DNA of 51,829 bases, from the IMG/VR virus record IMGVR_UViG_3300027852_000047, positions 1 to 51,829 of that record. One strand, 5' to 3'. Shown here in pieces: positions 8,114 through 17,625 of this stretch. Made by a program: the position numbers and the translations under genes. The first letter of the stretch is position 1; every line of letters starts with the position of its first letter. Source of the DNA: a virus. The notes under the pieces are model-generated. The model made no database searches and was not told where the DNA came from. It saw nothing but the letters and a program-made list of their open reading frames with translations.

Positions 8114-10026
8114 TGGCAACGTATTGGCTTAGTGCAACCACAGGCGACGACGGTGACGACGGGTCTACCTATGCCTTAGCGTTTGCCACACTAGGTTACG
8201 CTATCAGCCAAGCCACGTCCAAGGGCGACATCATCAATGTCGTCAATGACGGGGACCATGACCTATACCATACAGCAACGAATCGGTCTGCTCCAGCTGG
8301 CACCAGCTGGGTTGACTACGGCCTACTCATCAGAGGTACAGACACTGACGGCGATCCTGCATTGGCCACGCTTGTGGCCGATGTGGGGGAAGCCATTAAC
8401 GAAGTAGCTCGCATAATTTCAGGTTGCGAATACTGGATCTTACGTGGGCTAGAGTTTGACCTTAGCCCACTACAAGCCGCAGTAGTAACCGGGCAGATCA
8501 TTCGGCAAGATCCGGATGACTCAGGCCCTGTGTGGTTTGATCAGTGCATACTGGATGGCGGCACGGAGGTTGAGCTTACCAACCCGCGCATGCTGCTCAA
8601 CATGGATGGGTCTTACTCTGGCACATTCGCCAGCAAGGGCCCTAAAGTTACCTCGTGTTACATACACAATGCCCCGTCTGCCATCGAGGTGTACGCTGGG
8701 CATAACTTGACCTGCAACTCCAACGTATTCTACAACTACACCACGGCAGCACACAACGCCATCTGCGTCAGTATTGACACAGGGGATCCGGCTGCTTCGG
8801 TGAAGACATTCCACGATAATACGCTGGTGTTCTTAGCCCAGCAAGGCGGGCGCTCGACCGGGCATCTGTGGGTATTCGACCCCACAGCGAACATGTCCAC
8901 GCACACGTTCCGCAATAACCTCATCTACGTGGATGCGGGTACTGCGGGTAATAAAGGTACACTGAGCGGACTGTTCGGCGGAGCCACGGGTGACACCAAC
9001 ACGATAGACGGCACCAGTGGATACAACTACTTCAACGTAGGGGCTGTCTGCACCACAGCAGGATCATGGACATCTGGGGGAATCTACGAGGCACCGTGGA
9101 GCGCCTTGGCTACAGGTACTGGCACTGATGACATCATCACGTCGGATACCTTAGTAACCAATGTTACAGTAGCTGGAGTATTCAGCAGCACAACGTCCTC
9201 GTACTCATGGGTACTGGACGATTACACCTTGCCGATTGTTGACCTGCGGGCATTCGTAGGTACTACAGCGAACTACGTTGGCGCGCAGGTGGGGGCGCTC
9301 CCAGCATTCAACGAGGCCCCTACGGCTGTGGCTGACAGCTACGGCCCCGTGGTAATTGGGCAGGTAATGAACGTTACTGCTGGTGCAGGCGTGCTGGCCA
9401 ATGACACAGATCCAGATGGAGACACTCTCACTGCTTCCCTATCCACTGCTGCGCACGAAGGATCAGTGGTACTGAACTCAGACGGGTCGTTTGCCTACAC
9501 GGCAGACGCTACGTTTGTCGGATCCACATCCTTCACATACAGAGCATACGACGGCTCGTTGTACTCCAACGAAGCCACAGTCACCATCACCACGACGAAC
9601 CCGGATCCTGTAGCCCCAGTGGTTCCAGTGCCAGCGTTTTCCATTACGAACACCATAGACGTGGCCCCTCTGTTTATGCCTACGCGCGAAGTAACTGCGC
9701 GTGCAGCTATGCTCATGGACGTAGACTTGCGGCGGGAGACTGATCTAAGAGCCTACGTGGATACACGCAAGTGGTCTGAGGTCACAGCACGCAGTGCAAG
9801 CATAGCTACCAACACCACTACCGAACTCACTATGGGGGGAATCGCCAGTGCCGAAGAGATCCTGCTGACAGCGGATGGCGCACTGGATGTTGCAATCAAT
9901 TCCACTACCCATTACTGGGGAGTCAGCGAAATGCTGGCGTTACAAACAGCGGACGTGTCACACGTGTACGTGCGCAATAACAGTACATCTACCGAAGTTG
10001 CGGTGGATATCCTGCTAGTCAACTAG
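8113..10026 (+). CDS. Long adhesin: beta-helix plus VCBS/cadherin-like domain
   Basis: A 637-residue protein. Residues 1-390 have repeated Asn-rich turns and short strands, as in right-handed beta-helix proteins (HDNTLVFL, HTFRNNLIYVDAG). Residues about 395-500 match the VCBS/cadherin-like Ig fold very well (NEAPTAVADSY, GVLANDTDPDGDTL, DGSFAYTADATF, SFTYRAYDGS). The last 65 residues resemble the protein at 745-1116. This is an exposed binding protein, probably a head or tail fibre that contacts polysaccharide. Confidence 0.75.
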   Translation: MATYWLSATTGDDGDDGSTYALAFATLGYAISQATSKGDIINVVNDGDHDLYHTATNRSAPAGTSWVDYGLLIRGTDTDGDPALATLVADVGEAINEVARIISGCEYWILRGLEFDLSPLQAAVVTGQIIRQDPDDSGPVWFDQCILDGGTEVELTNPRMLLNMDGSYSGTFASKGPKVTSCYIHNAPSAIEVYAGHNLTCNSNVFYNYTTAAHNAICVSIDTGDPAASVKTFHDNTLVFLAQQGGRSTGHLWVFDPTANMSTHTFRNNLIYVDAGTAGNKGTLSGLFGGATGDTNTIDGTSGYNYFNVGAVCTTAGSWTSGGIYEAPWSALATGTGTDDIITSDTLVTNVTVAGVFSSTTSSYSWVLDDYTLPIVDLRAFVGTTANYVGAQVGALPAFNEAPTAVADSYGPVVIGQVMNVTAGAGVLANDTDPDGDTLTASLSTAAHEGSVVLNSDGSFAYTADATFVGSTSFTYRAYDGSLYSNEATVTITTTNPDPVAPVVPVPAFSITNTIDVAPLFMPTREVTARAAMLMDVDLRRETDLRAYVDTRKWSEVTARSASIATNTTTELTMGGIASAEEILLTADGALDVAINSTTHYWGVSEMLALQTADVSHVYVRNNSTSTEVAVDILLVN

Positions 10027-10034
10027 GAGCTAAC

Positions 10035-10505
10035 ATGGCCACTAACAATACAAATGCCGCCATGGTTAAGATGGATAAGGCATCCAATAGGAGTACGCAG
10101 GAAGTGCGCGTGCTAAACATGGTGGATACTGTGTTGGTTACTACACTTTCCACGACTAACAATTTCGCTTTTAATCTCGAACCAGGCATGCACGCTATTA
10201 CCTTGAGTATTGACGGCGATAGTATAGCTACTGCTGCACCTACTGTGAAGTTGCATAAAGTAGTTGGCGATAGTGAAACACTTAAACCTATGTTCCTGCA
10301 CAACATTACAACTAGTGCTGCTGTTACTACAATATCGGTAGCTACCGGAACTAATGCATATTTCGTGAAAGCAGGATTCAAGTCATTGCTGGGCACACTG
10401 CCCTTGGTACCCAATGACGGCAAGTATTCACTACAGATTACCCCCAGTACTGCATCGGCTGGTACAGTCAAAATTGACATGGCCGTTGCAACTGCGTATA
10501 TCTAG
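10035..10505 (+). CDS. Beta-rich structural protein
   Basis: A 156-residue protein starting 8 bases after the previous stop with ribosome site AGGAG. It is dominated by Thr, Val, Ala and Ser in alternating hydrophobic patterns (TISVATGTNAYFVKAGFKSL) and has no motif I recognise. It is probably a fibre or decoration partner of the adjacent adhesin. Its codons are more AT-rich than those of the capsid gene. Confidence 0.65.
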   Translation: MATNNTNAAMVKMDKASNRSTQEVRVLNMVDTVLVTTLSTTNNFAFNLEPGMHAITLSIDGDSIATAAPTVKLHKVVGDSETLKPMFLHNITTSAAVTTISVATGTNAYFVKAGFKSLLGTLPLVPNDGKYSLQITPSTASAGTVKIDMAVATAYI

Positions 10506-10513
10506 GAGCGCGT

Positions 10514-11521
10514 ATGCTTACAGGACTCCAGATCATCAACGAAATTGAAGACAGGCTCGGGTGGAAACGCACCAAGTCTCTGGAGGAGTCTTTCCCCACC
10601 AAGGACACACGTAAGCTGCAGAGCCTACTGAACCGCGTACTGAAAACAGTACAGACTTTGGACGATTGGCCTCTGCTGCGTGGCGAAGGGGACATCTTAC
10701 TGGTGCCCACACTCCAGAGCCAAGAGAACCTGACCTTCACTAACGGCAGCACTACTGTGACTAACCGTACTGAGGATGAAGCGTGGGACGCCAGTATGAC
10801 TAATATGGCATTCCAGATATCCAGTTACGATACCGTATACAGAATAGTCAGTGTGGATTCCTCCGCTACGCTTACGTTGGACAGGCCATGGGTACACGAC
10901 ACAGCTGTAGATGAAGACGCTGTCGCAGATGCTGGACAGGAAGTCACATATTACATTGCGCAAGACACCTACGCCATGCCAGAAGACTTTGACCGCATTA
11001 CTGGGGATATGCATTCATATCTGACTAGTGGCGATATAAAGTCAATATCCCCGCGTAGACTAGCTAAGCGCAGAGCCCGCCGCAATAACCGCATACTAGT
11101 AGCCAACCCGGATCGTTGTACTGTGTATGGGATGAATGACGCTCAGCAGTACCAATTGTTGCATGTGGATCCTTGGCCAGAAGATCAGCAGGTGATCACG
11201 TATACGTACCAGAGAGTACATCCGGAGATTGCTACTGACATTGATAAGATACTGTTTCCCGCTGCTCAAGAGTCAATCGTAATTGAAGCTGTCATTTATC
11301 TGGCGGAACGAGATTACGAAGACAGCGTCCAGATGGATACTGTACTACGTGACTACATGACTGCGGTAAGCCAAGGCGTGTCCGCCAGTGGGGCTACTGA
11401 GGACGTGCCTATCCTGCGTCCTGAGAATGTCCACCGCAAGTTGCACAGGCGTAAGTACGGTCACTCGGCACGTGTAGATTCCAATATCATCTTCGATACC
11501 ACGGGAAGGGCTATCAGGTAA
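10514..11521 (+). CDS. Probable head-tail adaptor (neck) protein
   Basis: A 335-residue protein. Short helices at the N-terminus (LQIINEIEDRLGW, KLQSLLNRVLKTVQTLDDWPLL) and a long beta-rich middle are typical of tail tubular A / P22 gp4-type connector proteins, which bind beneath the portal. It lies directly upstream of the nozzle gene and overlaps it by one base (TAATG). The assignment is by architecture and order; no catalytic motif is expected. Confidence 0.6.
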   Translation: MLTGLQIINEIEDRLGWKRTKSLEESFPTKDTRKLQSLLNRVLKTVQTLDDWPLLRGEGDILLVPTLQSQENLTFTNGSTTVTNRTEDEAWDASMTNMAFQISSYDTVYRIVSVDSSATLTLDRPWVHDTAVDEDAVADAGQEVTYYIAQDTYAMPEDFDRITGDMHSYLTSGDIKSISPRRLAKRRARRNNRILVANPDRCTVYGMNDAQQYQLLHVDPWPEDQQVITYTYQRVHPEIATDIDKILFPAAQESIVIEAVIYLAERDYEDSVQMDTVLRDYMTAVSQGVSASGATEDVPILRPENVHRKLHRRKYGHSARVDSNIIFDTTGRAIR

Positions 11522-13767
11522 TGGCCAAGAACACTACCAGATTGACCATTAACAATATGCCGCTTACTGGCGGACTCGCCACTGCTGGCCAGCAAGGTAC
11601 AGTAGACGAGGGGCAGTTGTGGCGTGCTATCAACATGGTTGGGGGCTACGACGGGCTGCTGAAGAAGAGGCCCGGTATACGCAAGTGGGGGCAGACGCTA
11701 GTACAGCCCGCTCCATTGGGGATAAATGAAGACGACCGTGCCAGTATCTACACTACATTCATTGGCACTGATGACCTGAACATTACTACTACCAACGAAG
11801 AAAAAGCGTACTACAACAACGAGTACGGAAGATTATACCCATTCACATTGGCTGGGGCTGGGGAGTCAGTAACATTTGGCCGAGTGATTTCTCCGTCTGA
11901 GATTCCGATAAGGGAAGTGTGGTCAACTAGGTTGACGTTTCGCGCTTACAACTTGGAAGACCGCAGTGCGGAAGCAAACGGCGATGGTGGGTATGTTGAG
12001 ATTATTGCGCAGGCTGCAGGTACCGATGGGGCCAAAAGTTTTGGGCTATTTATGGACGGCGTATACTATTACGACGGAGCCGCGTGGGTACAGTTGGTTG
12101 AGGCGTTTATCGGAGACGCGCGTTACCACACCGTAGAATTGCGTTGCGACCCAGACGGTGACACGGTAGTGTACATAGATGATAGTACTACTGCTGCTGG
12201 TACTGTAGCATCGTCAAGTATATCTGTGAATACGACTCTTTCAAACAGTGATATACTAGATATCGTGTGCCACTCAGGTACTGGGCAATCGTCATATGAG
12301 TTGATGGATTTGGTTTATAAGGATTGCGATACATGCCCGTTCGTTAATAGTACTGTACGTGCTATTACTGGATTCAGACGCCAGCGTGCTACAGGGACTA
12401 TAGTGCGTACGTTATTGGTTGCTACTAACAGTCACGTGTACGCAGACGTTGGGCTCAATTTGGCATGGTCGCCAATACTCACTCTTACTGGGGACAGCGC
12501 ATCCTTCTGCAATTACCGTGGTACTATTATCATATTTGACTCAGAAGAGCAAGATGCGCGTGTATTGCAATGGGACGGAACCGAATACCCAGATCTGTTG
12601 GACGACGCACCTCCGTGTAAGTTCGGGACTGAGCATCAAACTCGCTTAGTAATGTCTGGAGACGCTAACTTCCCACAGCGAGTATACTATTCTGCTAGCC
12701 GCCAGCCCAATGTCTTCTTTGCTCCAGAAGTAGACCCAGATGAAACCTATAATGAGGTAGTGAACGCTGGTTACGTAGAACTCAATACCAGCCAAGGCAT
12801 AGCATCGTGTACAGCTGTGCAAGGGGAGTTTGACGGCACAGCTATTTTCACCACGGACGACACGTTATGGCAACTTGTAGGCTATGGGCCTCAGTCTTAC
12901 AGGATGATCAAGTTGGAGCGGAATAGCGGAGCCGCAGGTAACAAGTGCATGACCCAAGTTAACCGCACCATGTGGATGCTGGGCCGAGACGGCATAGCTA
13001 GTTTCCCTGATGTAGCGGAAGGTGGCCCGCAGCCCAGCGCTGCAATCGCGGACCTATGGTCTACAACCCCCAGCCTGCCGCATGCTATTGACTTGATCCA
13101 AGTAGGTAAATCAGTATTAGTACACGATTCCGGAAGCAACACAGTCTTAATGGGAGTTCCGGAACTAGGGGAAACAGATGTCTCTGCCATATACGCCTAC
13201 AATACTGGAATCAACATGTGGTACGGGCCGTGGGAGACTGACGCCGTAATGCTGGCGTCAGTAGAGGTGGCGGATCCGGTTATGCGTACAGTTGCGTTAG
13301 GCACGGACGACGGGCGCGTGGGTATACTCATGCCAGCCATTCAGCAGGATTTCGCTGACGATAACTACACAGCTACGTTCGAGTCGCCGTACCTAAGCGG
13401 ACGCAGCCTTGATCCTCGACTTACACAATTCCACAAAACATGGAATAAACTACGTCTGTATATTCAACCACGTGGCGACTGGGACTTAGATGTCACATGG
13501 CAAACAGACGGCGATAACAGTGATTCTGTAACGGTGTCACAGAACGCCCACGATTACCCGTTGCTTGGATACAGTTGGCGACTTGATGATGACCCGTTGG
13601 GGCGCGTACACTCAGAGCAACGTATTGCAGTTATAGATATCACACTGGATTCGCGCGGTAGTTGGCTTAAGTTTTGGGTGTCTACCGCTGACGACCATGA
13701 CGGAGAAATGTTTTCACTGCTGGGATACGAAGTAGACTTTGAAGTCGCCCAGTACACGCAGGAGTAA
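11521..13767 (+). CDS. Tail nozzle (P22 gp10-like / tail tubular B) with lectin-like insert
   Basis: A 748-residue protein. The N-terminus (NNMPLTGGLATAGQQGTVDEG ... LLKKRPGIRKWG) is the hallmark of podovirus nozzle proteins. The C-terminal half shows beta-propeller-like repeats (TAIFTTDDTLWQLVGYGPQSY, RTMWMLGRDGIASF). Residues about 135-265 look like an inserted concanavalin/LamG-type sandwich (TFRAYNLED, GYVEIIAQAAG, YHTVELRCDPDGDTVVYIDD), which may bind sugars. The protein would close the tail tip and hold the DNA. Confidence 0.75.
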   Translation: MAKNTTRLTINNMPLTGGLATAGQQGTVDEGQLWRAINMVGGYDGLLKKRPGIRKWGQTLVQPAPLGINEDDRASIYTTFIGTDDLNITTTNEEKAYYNNEYGRLYPFTLAGAGESVTFGRVISPSEIPIREVWSTRLTFRAYNLEDRSAEANGDGGYVEIIAQAAGTDGAKSFGLFMDGVYYYDGAAWVQLVEAFIGDARYHTVELRCDPDGDTVVYIDDSTTAAGTVASSSISVNTTLSNSDILDIVCHSGTGQSSYELMDLVYKDCDTCPFVNSTVRAITGFRRQRATGTIVRTLLVATNSHVYADVGLNLAWSPILTLTGDSASFCNYRGTIIIFDSEEQDARVLQWDGTEYPDLLDDAPPCKFGTEHQTRLVMSGDANFPQRVYYSASRQPNVFFAPEVDPDETYNEVVNAGYVELNTSQGIASCTAVQGEFDGTAIFTTDDTLWQLVGYGPQSYRMIKLERNSGAAGNKCMTQVNRTMWMLGRDGIASFPDVAEGGPQPSAAIADLWSTTPSLPHAIDLIQVGKSVLVHDSGSNTVLMGVPELGETDVSAIYAYNTGINMWYGPWETDAVMLASVEVADPVMRTVALGTDDGRVGILMPAIQQDFADDNYTATFESPYLSGRSLDPRLTQFHKTWNKLRLYIQPRGDWDLDVTWQTDGDNSDSVTVSQNAHDYPLLGYSWRLDDDPLGRVHSEQRIAVIDITLDSRGSWLKFWVSTADDHDGEMFSLLGYEVDFEVAQYTQE

Positions 13768-13770
13768 TAA

Positions 13771-15513
13771 ATGTCTACCACAATCACACTGCCTGATTTC
13801 TATGATCTGGAAATCGTAACGTCAGAAAAAATGCAGGCGTTGGTGGACGCACTTAATTCTAAGTTTGCCGCCGGTACCGGATCAGAAGACATTATGTGGC
13901 CACTTACTGCTGGTGGCGATATAGACATGGGTGTTGGGTCTGCAGGCCACTCAATTCTTAACGGTAAGAAAATTTTTGAAGTAGTTAATGCCGCGTCGTA
14001 CACTACGTTCCAAGACGCCATCGACGCCGCTGGTAGCGGTGGAAGCGTGTTCATCCCTCCGGGCACCACCATCGAAGCCAGCGGTGTCACCATTGATAAC
14101 AACAATATCACCATCTTTGGGGCAGGCCCAAGCAGCGTGCTTGAGTTGACTTCTGGTGCGTCGTCAGGTAGTCTGTTGCGCACTACAAGTACTAGCACGC
14201 GCACGTCTGGTGTGCGCATCCTTGACATTACGTTGAGCGGCAATAGCGGCACAGGTACTGGACAGAACGGGCTTCAGCTAGACTACGTAGACGATGTTAT
14301 TATTGAGCGTGTGGTCTTTGATGACTTCTCCGGACAGTGCATCTCTGTACGTAACAACGGTTCAGCAGGACAGTACAGTAAGTCCATCTCCGTAGAGAAG
14401 TGTATCTTCCTTGACGGAGACAGTCAACATATCTGGGCTAATGACGTGGCACTTATTGACATACGCAAGTGCATATTCCAGTCCTGCACCAACATGGCAA
14501 TCTACATGTATCCGGACACAAGCTCCAGCTATATGAACGATATCAATGTATGTAACTGTTTGTTCACAGGCGGAGATAGCACATGCGTATATATAGCTGG
14601 GCACGCAACTGCATCAGATACAGCTGCACGCATTACCGTATGTGACAATAACTGTGTTGGCATTACCGGGTCAGCGGACGTGTTACAGATTGGCGTAACA
14701 GACCACGTGTTGCGAGACATCACAGTATCCGGCAACAAAGTGCGTGTGATTGCATCTACAGCAAATGTACTTGAAGTGTACGCCACCAGTGGACACGTCG
14801 TTGACAACATATTCATCAACTCAGCGGCTATCGGCATAAACTTGGCTGCTGCAGTAGATATTATGATCGCCAACAACTGCTGTACTGAAGGCACCGGTTA
14901 CGGCATAGACGCATCTGAGGCCACTGACTGTGTGATCCACGGCAATGACTTGCGCGGTAACACAGCTGGAGCCTTGAAAATAGACGGCTCGTCAGGATGC
15001 GAATACTACGACAATATTGGCGTAGAGGCCAACCGTCCGCCGTCTAACGGGTGGTACTACGCACACCCTGTGGATGCCGCAAGCGCCACAGTAGTTACTG
15101 GCGGTACCATTACGTTCCTTCCGGGCATGCTGCGTGAAGGTACTAACATTAAGGTGCGCGCCTACTGCACGGATGGCGGCACTGCTGGAGAGAGTGTCAT
15201 TCGGGTCAATTGGGACGGCACCACTTTCATGGACGGCACAATCCAATGCACCACAGGGCTTAGCGCTGAAGCAGAGGGCGGGTTGGTCACAGCAGACATA
15301 ATGGTAACTGGGGCAACGACATTGCAAGGAACCATGTCCGTGATTCAATGCGATGATAGCGAGGTCAATAGTTTGGAAGTATCCAATCTCGGAGGACAAA
15401 ATTTCGTTACGTCCACACATACGTTGACCATTTCTGCAAGCACCCCAGCTAACATGGAAGCCGATGTGCTCAATTACTACGTCACCCTTGACCAATTCGA
15501 GATAGTAGTATAA
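13771..15513 (+). CDS. Tailspike with parallel beta-helix
   Basis: A 580-residue protein. After a short N-terminal particle-binding part comes a pectate-lyase-type entry (FQDAIDAAGSGGSVFIPPGT, ITIFGAGPSSVLEL). Repeated rungs follow (VDDVIIERVVFDDFSGQCIS, SISVEKCIFLDG, VNVCNCLFTGGDS, DCVIHGNDLRGN), and then a C-terminal beta-sandwich. This is the architecture of polysaccharide-degrading tailspikes. It is unusually Cys-rich for a spike. Catalytic residues cannot be assigned by eye. Confidence 0.8.
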   Translation: MSTTITLPDFYDLEIVTSEKMQALVDALNSKFAAGTGSEDIMWPLTAGGDIDMGVGSAGHSILNGKKIFEVVNAASYTTFQDAIDAAGSGGSVFIPPGTTIEASGVTIDNNNITIFGAGPSSVLELTSGASSGSLLRTTSTSTRTSGVRILDITLSGNSGTGTGQNGLQLDYVDDVIIERVVFDDFSGQCISVRNNGSAGQYSKSISVEKCIFLDGDSQHIWANDVALIDIRKCIFQSCTNMAIYMYPDTSSSYMNDINVCNCLFTGGDSTCVYIAGHATASDTAARITVCDNNCVGITGSADVLQIGVTDHVLRDITVSGNKVRVIASTANVLEVYATSGHVVDNIFINSAAIGINLAAAVDIMIANNCCTEGTGYGIDASEATDCVIHGNDLRGNTAGALKIDGSSGCEYYDNIGVEANRPPSNGWYYAHPVDAASATVVTGGTITFLPGMLREGTNIKVRAYCTDGGTAGESVIRVNWDGTTFMDGTIQCTTGLSAEAEGGLVTADIMVTGATTLQGTMSVIQCDDSEVNSLEVSNLGGQNFVTSTHTLTISASTPANMEADVLNYYVTLDQFEIVV

Positions 15514-16265
15514 TGGTTGACCGCCTACGTGGAGAAATAGAACTTACCGCCGACGCGGATCTGGCTAACCACCACATCCGCAACTGGCCGTTCCTAGAGG
15601 ATCTCCCAGATGGCGGAGCTACTGAGGGCCAGATCCTAGTAGCGCGCTCCAGCGTGTGGACCCCAGAGAACTTGGACGTAGCGCACCTGCCCATAGGGGG
15701 CACACTGGTGCTGTCCAACCTGACAATCAACGGGACATTCCTGCTCACTGGCAGCATGTCCGGAGTGTCATACACTGAGCTGGAAGACATCCCTTCCACG
15801 TTTACTCCCAATACCCATACGCACACGCGCGCGGACATTACCAACTTCACGCACTCTCACATTGTGTCGGAGATCACCGACTTCTCTACAGAGCTGGAGA
15901 ACACCCGTAGACTGACTGCCAACTTCGTAATCTACAGCACCACCACGCTGACCACGGGGACCAAGGCGTATGTGAAGATGCCTGCTGACGGCGAGATAAC
16001 GTCGGTAGAGGCGTATGCCAATGCCACCTGCACGGTGCAGGCAGAGATCTACGCTGGTACGTACGGGGACTTTCCGTTGGACACCGGGGACCAAATATCC
16101 GCATCTACCACAGACCCCGGCATGTCCAGTGCTAACAAGTATCGAGATACGACACTGACAGGCTGGTCCACTACGGTCACTGCAGGGGACATATGGGAGT
16201 TTGTGATTACCACTGCTACCACGGCTACCTTGGCTGGGTTCGCCATTACAATGGATAGAGACTAG
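15513..16265 (+). CDS. Tail fibre protein
   Basis: A 250-residue protein starting with TAATG overlap. It contains the fibre-type repeat PNTHTHTRADITNFTHSHIVSEITDF, in which regular His residues often bind metal ions along a trimeric stem, followed by a C-terminal beta-rich head. It is most likely a receptor-binding fibre working beside the tailspike. The N-terminal LPDGGATEGQILVARSSVW segment is also common in fibres. Confidence 0.78.
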   Translation: MVDRLRGEIELTADADLANHHIRNWPFLEDLPDGGATEGQILVARSSVWTPENLDVAHLPIGGTLVLSNLTINGTFLLTGSMSGVSYTELEDIPSTFTPNTHTHTRADITNFTHSHIVSEITDFSTELENTRRLTANFVIYSTTTLTTGTKAYVKMPADGEITSVEAYANATCTVQAEIYAGTYGDFPLDTGDQISASTTDPGMSSANKYRDTTLTGWSTTVTAGDIWEFVITTATTATLAGFAITMDRD

Positions 16266-16267
16266 GT

Positions 16268-16792
16268 ATGGCGACTACCACATTCTACGTGCCCCAAGGA
16301 AGCTATGATTGGGGATACACGGGGGATGCCAACACCACCATAGTGTCGTACTTTCGTGGGGTAAGCAAGTTGGGCCCAGCTATTGTGTCTCCTGCTGTAG
16401 CGAGATACTCCACTGATTTGCTTGCAGACGACCAAGTAATAACTGGCTGTGTACTACATTATAACAACTATTCGTATTCGGCTTCCGTAGGTACCGCACA
16501 TCTGTACGGGTTATGGTACAACGCTGGCGGTGAATCAGCCCAACAGTTACTTGGCGGTATTACTTATGCATCCGGATGGCAGTCATACACCTTTACGTCA
16601 ACCCAGTGCGGATGGATAGACCCTACCAAAGAGTCCTTTATAACATGGTCACTAGCTGGCCCGGGGAACGGGAAGTTCAGAACATACTCCATATACGCGT
16701 ATGAGTCTGGCGCAACCAAATCGTATTTAGTAATAACTCACGTGGATCCTGCAACTGATGTGGAGCGGGTATCTGTGGTAATGTTGGGGTAA
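16268..16792 (+). CDS. Probable small fibre / receptor-binding accessory
   Basis: A 174-residue protein rich in Tyr, Ser, Gly and Trp (GSYDWGYTGDANTT, YNNYSYSASVGTAHLYGLWYN) with an evident beta pattern. No family is recognised. It sits immediately after the fibre gene with two bases between them, so it is probably co-translated and part of the same adhesion complex. Confidence 0.62.
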   Translation: MATTTFYVPQGSYDWGYTGDANTTIVSYFRGVSKLGPAIVSPAVARYSTDLLADDQVITGCVLHYNNYSYSASVGTAHLYGLWYNAGGESAQQLLGGITYASGWQSYTFTSTQCGWIDPTKESFITWSLAGPGNGKFRTYSIYAYESGATKSYLVITHVDPATDVERVSVVMLG

Positions 16793-16804
16793 CAATTGGA
16801 ATAC

Positions 16805-17269
16805 ATGCACGCCAGCACAGACAGTGACCGAGACTACGCCAAGCGGCTAGCTATCTCTTACGGATACGACGAACTCACTGATGAGTTCAAAGACGGCGAC
16901 ATAATCATTGCTTATGAGGCTGATGACCCGGCCACGTGGCTAGGTGTGCTTTGGTATGTACACAATGGCAAGCACGCGTTCATTGACTACTTAGGAATCA
17001 ACCGTGGGGCGCTGCAGCTGGAGCCTGACCAAACCTCAGTAGCTATTGGGCTGCTAAACGCCTGCTGCTACTACCTTTCCCGTCTTGGGATCAAGTTCTT
17101 TCATGGCAGGGTGTATTGCCCCAACGGTTTATGCTTTGACCCGTCAGCTGGATTCACAGGGGAATACGCCAGAGAAGATGCAGATTTCCTGACATTCGAA
17201 TCCGTAGTCACTACAATATCAGAAGATGGAGGGACCATTGATATATCGGGAAGCGACCGATCAGGATAA
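16805..17269 (+). CDS. GNAT-like protein with degenerate acetyl-CoA loop
   Basis: A 154-residue protein. Its strand 4 region (LGVLWYVHNGKHAFIDYLGI) aligns with the next gene (VGYVWAICDGKHAYLDLLSV), so the two are tandem relatives. Here the segment that should carry the Q/R-x-x-G-x-G/A pyrophosphate loop reads NRGALQLEPDQTSVAIGLL and lacks the motif, so catalysis is doubtful. I chose ATG 16805; a TTG at 16796 is possible. It overlaps the next gene by 44 bases. Confidence 0.65.
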   Translation: MHASTDSDRDYAKRLAISYGYDELTDEFKDGDIIIAYEADDPATWLGVLWYVHNGKHAFIDYLGINRGALQLEPDQTSVAIGLLNACCYYLSRLGIKFFHGRVYCPNGLCFDPSAGFTGEYAREDADFLTFESVVTTISEDGGTIDISGSDRSG

Positions 17270-17624
17270 AATAGCAGCCAATAGTGTAGTATTGGCTACA
17301 GGTTACTTCGGTAATGTGCACCTTGACCAGTTGCAGGGCACACATTACGTGGCTGTAGATGGTGACGAAATAGTCGGGTACGTCTGGGCTATTTGTGATG
17401 GAAAGCACGCGTACTTGGATCTGCTGTCAGTCGCTCCAGCATACGCCAACACTGGGCTAGGCTTGCGGCTGCTACGCCACTTCAGTCGATACCTCAATTC
17501 CAATGGGGTAACAGACGTGCAGTTCAATATACACATTACGAACAACGCAGCACTAAGGGTTGCCAGCAAGTTTGGCAAACTCAGCGGATATTACATCCTA
17601 GGCCACGCCGCGACAGGAGACTAA
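17226..17624 (+). CDS. GNAT family acetyltransferase
   Basis: A 132-residue protein. It shows the classical GNAT order: YVAVDGDEIVGYVWAI (beta 3-4), LDLLSVAPAYANTGLGLRLLRHF (motif A, with the G-L-G-L acetyl-CoA loop) and FNIHITNNAALRVASKFGK (motif B). It is encoded within the fibre/ejection region, so it may acetylate a virion protein or a host surface component. The acceptor is unknown. The start overlaps the end of the preceding paralogue. Confidence 0.8.
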   Translation: MEGPLIYREATDQDKIAANSVVLATGYFGNVHLDQLQGTHYVAVDGDEIVGYVWAICDGKHAYLDLLSVAPAYANTGLGLRLLRHFSRYLNSNGVTDVQFNIHITNNAALRVASKFGKLSGYYILGHAATGD

Positions 17625-17625
17625 C

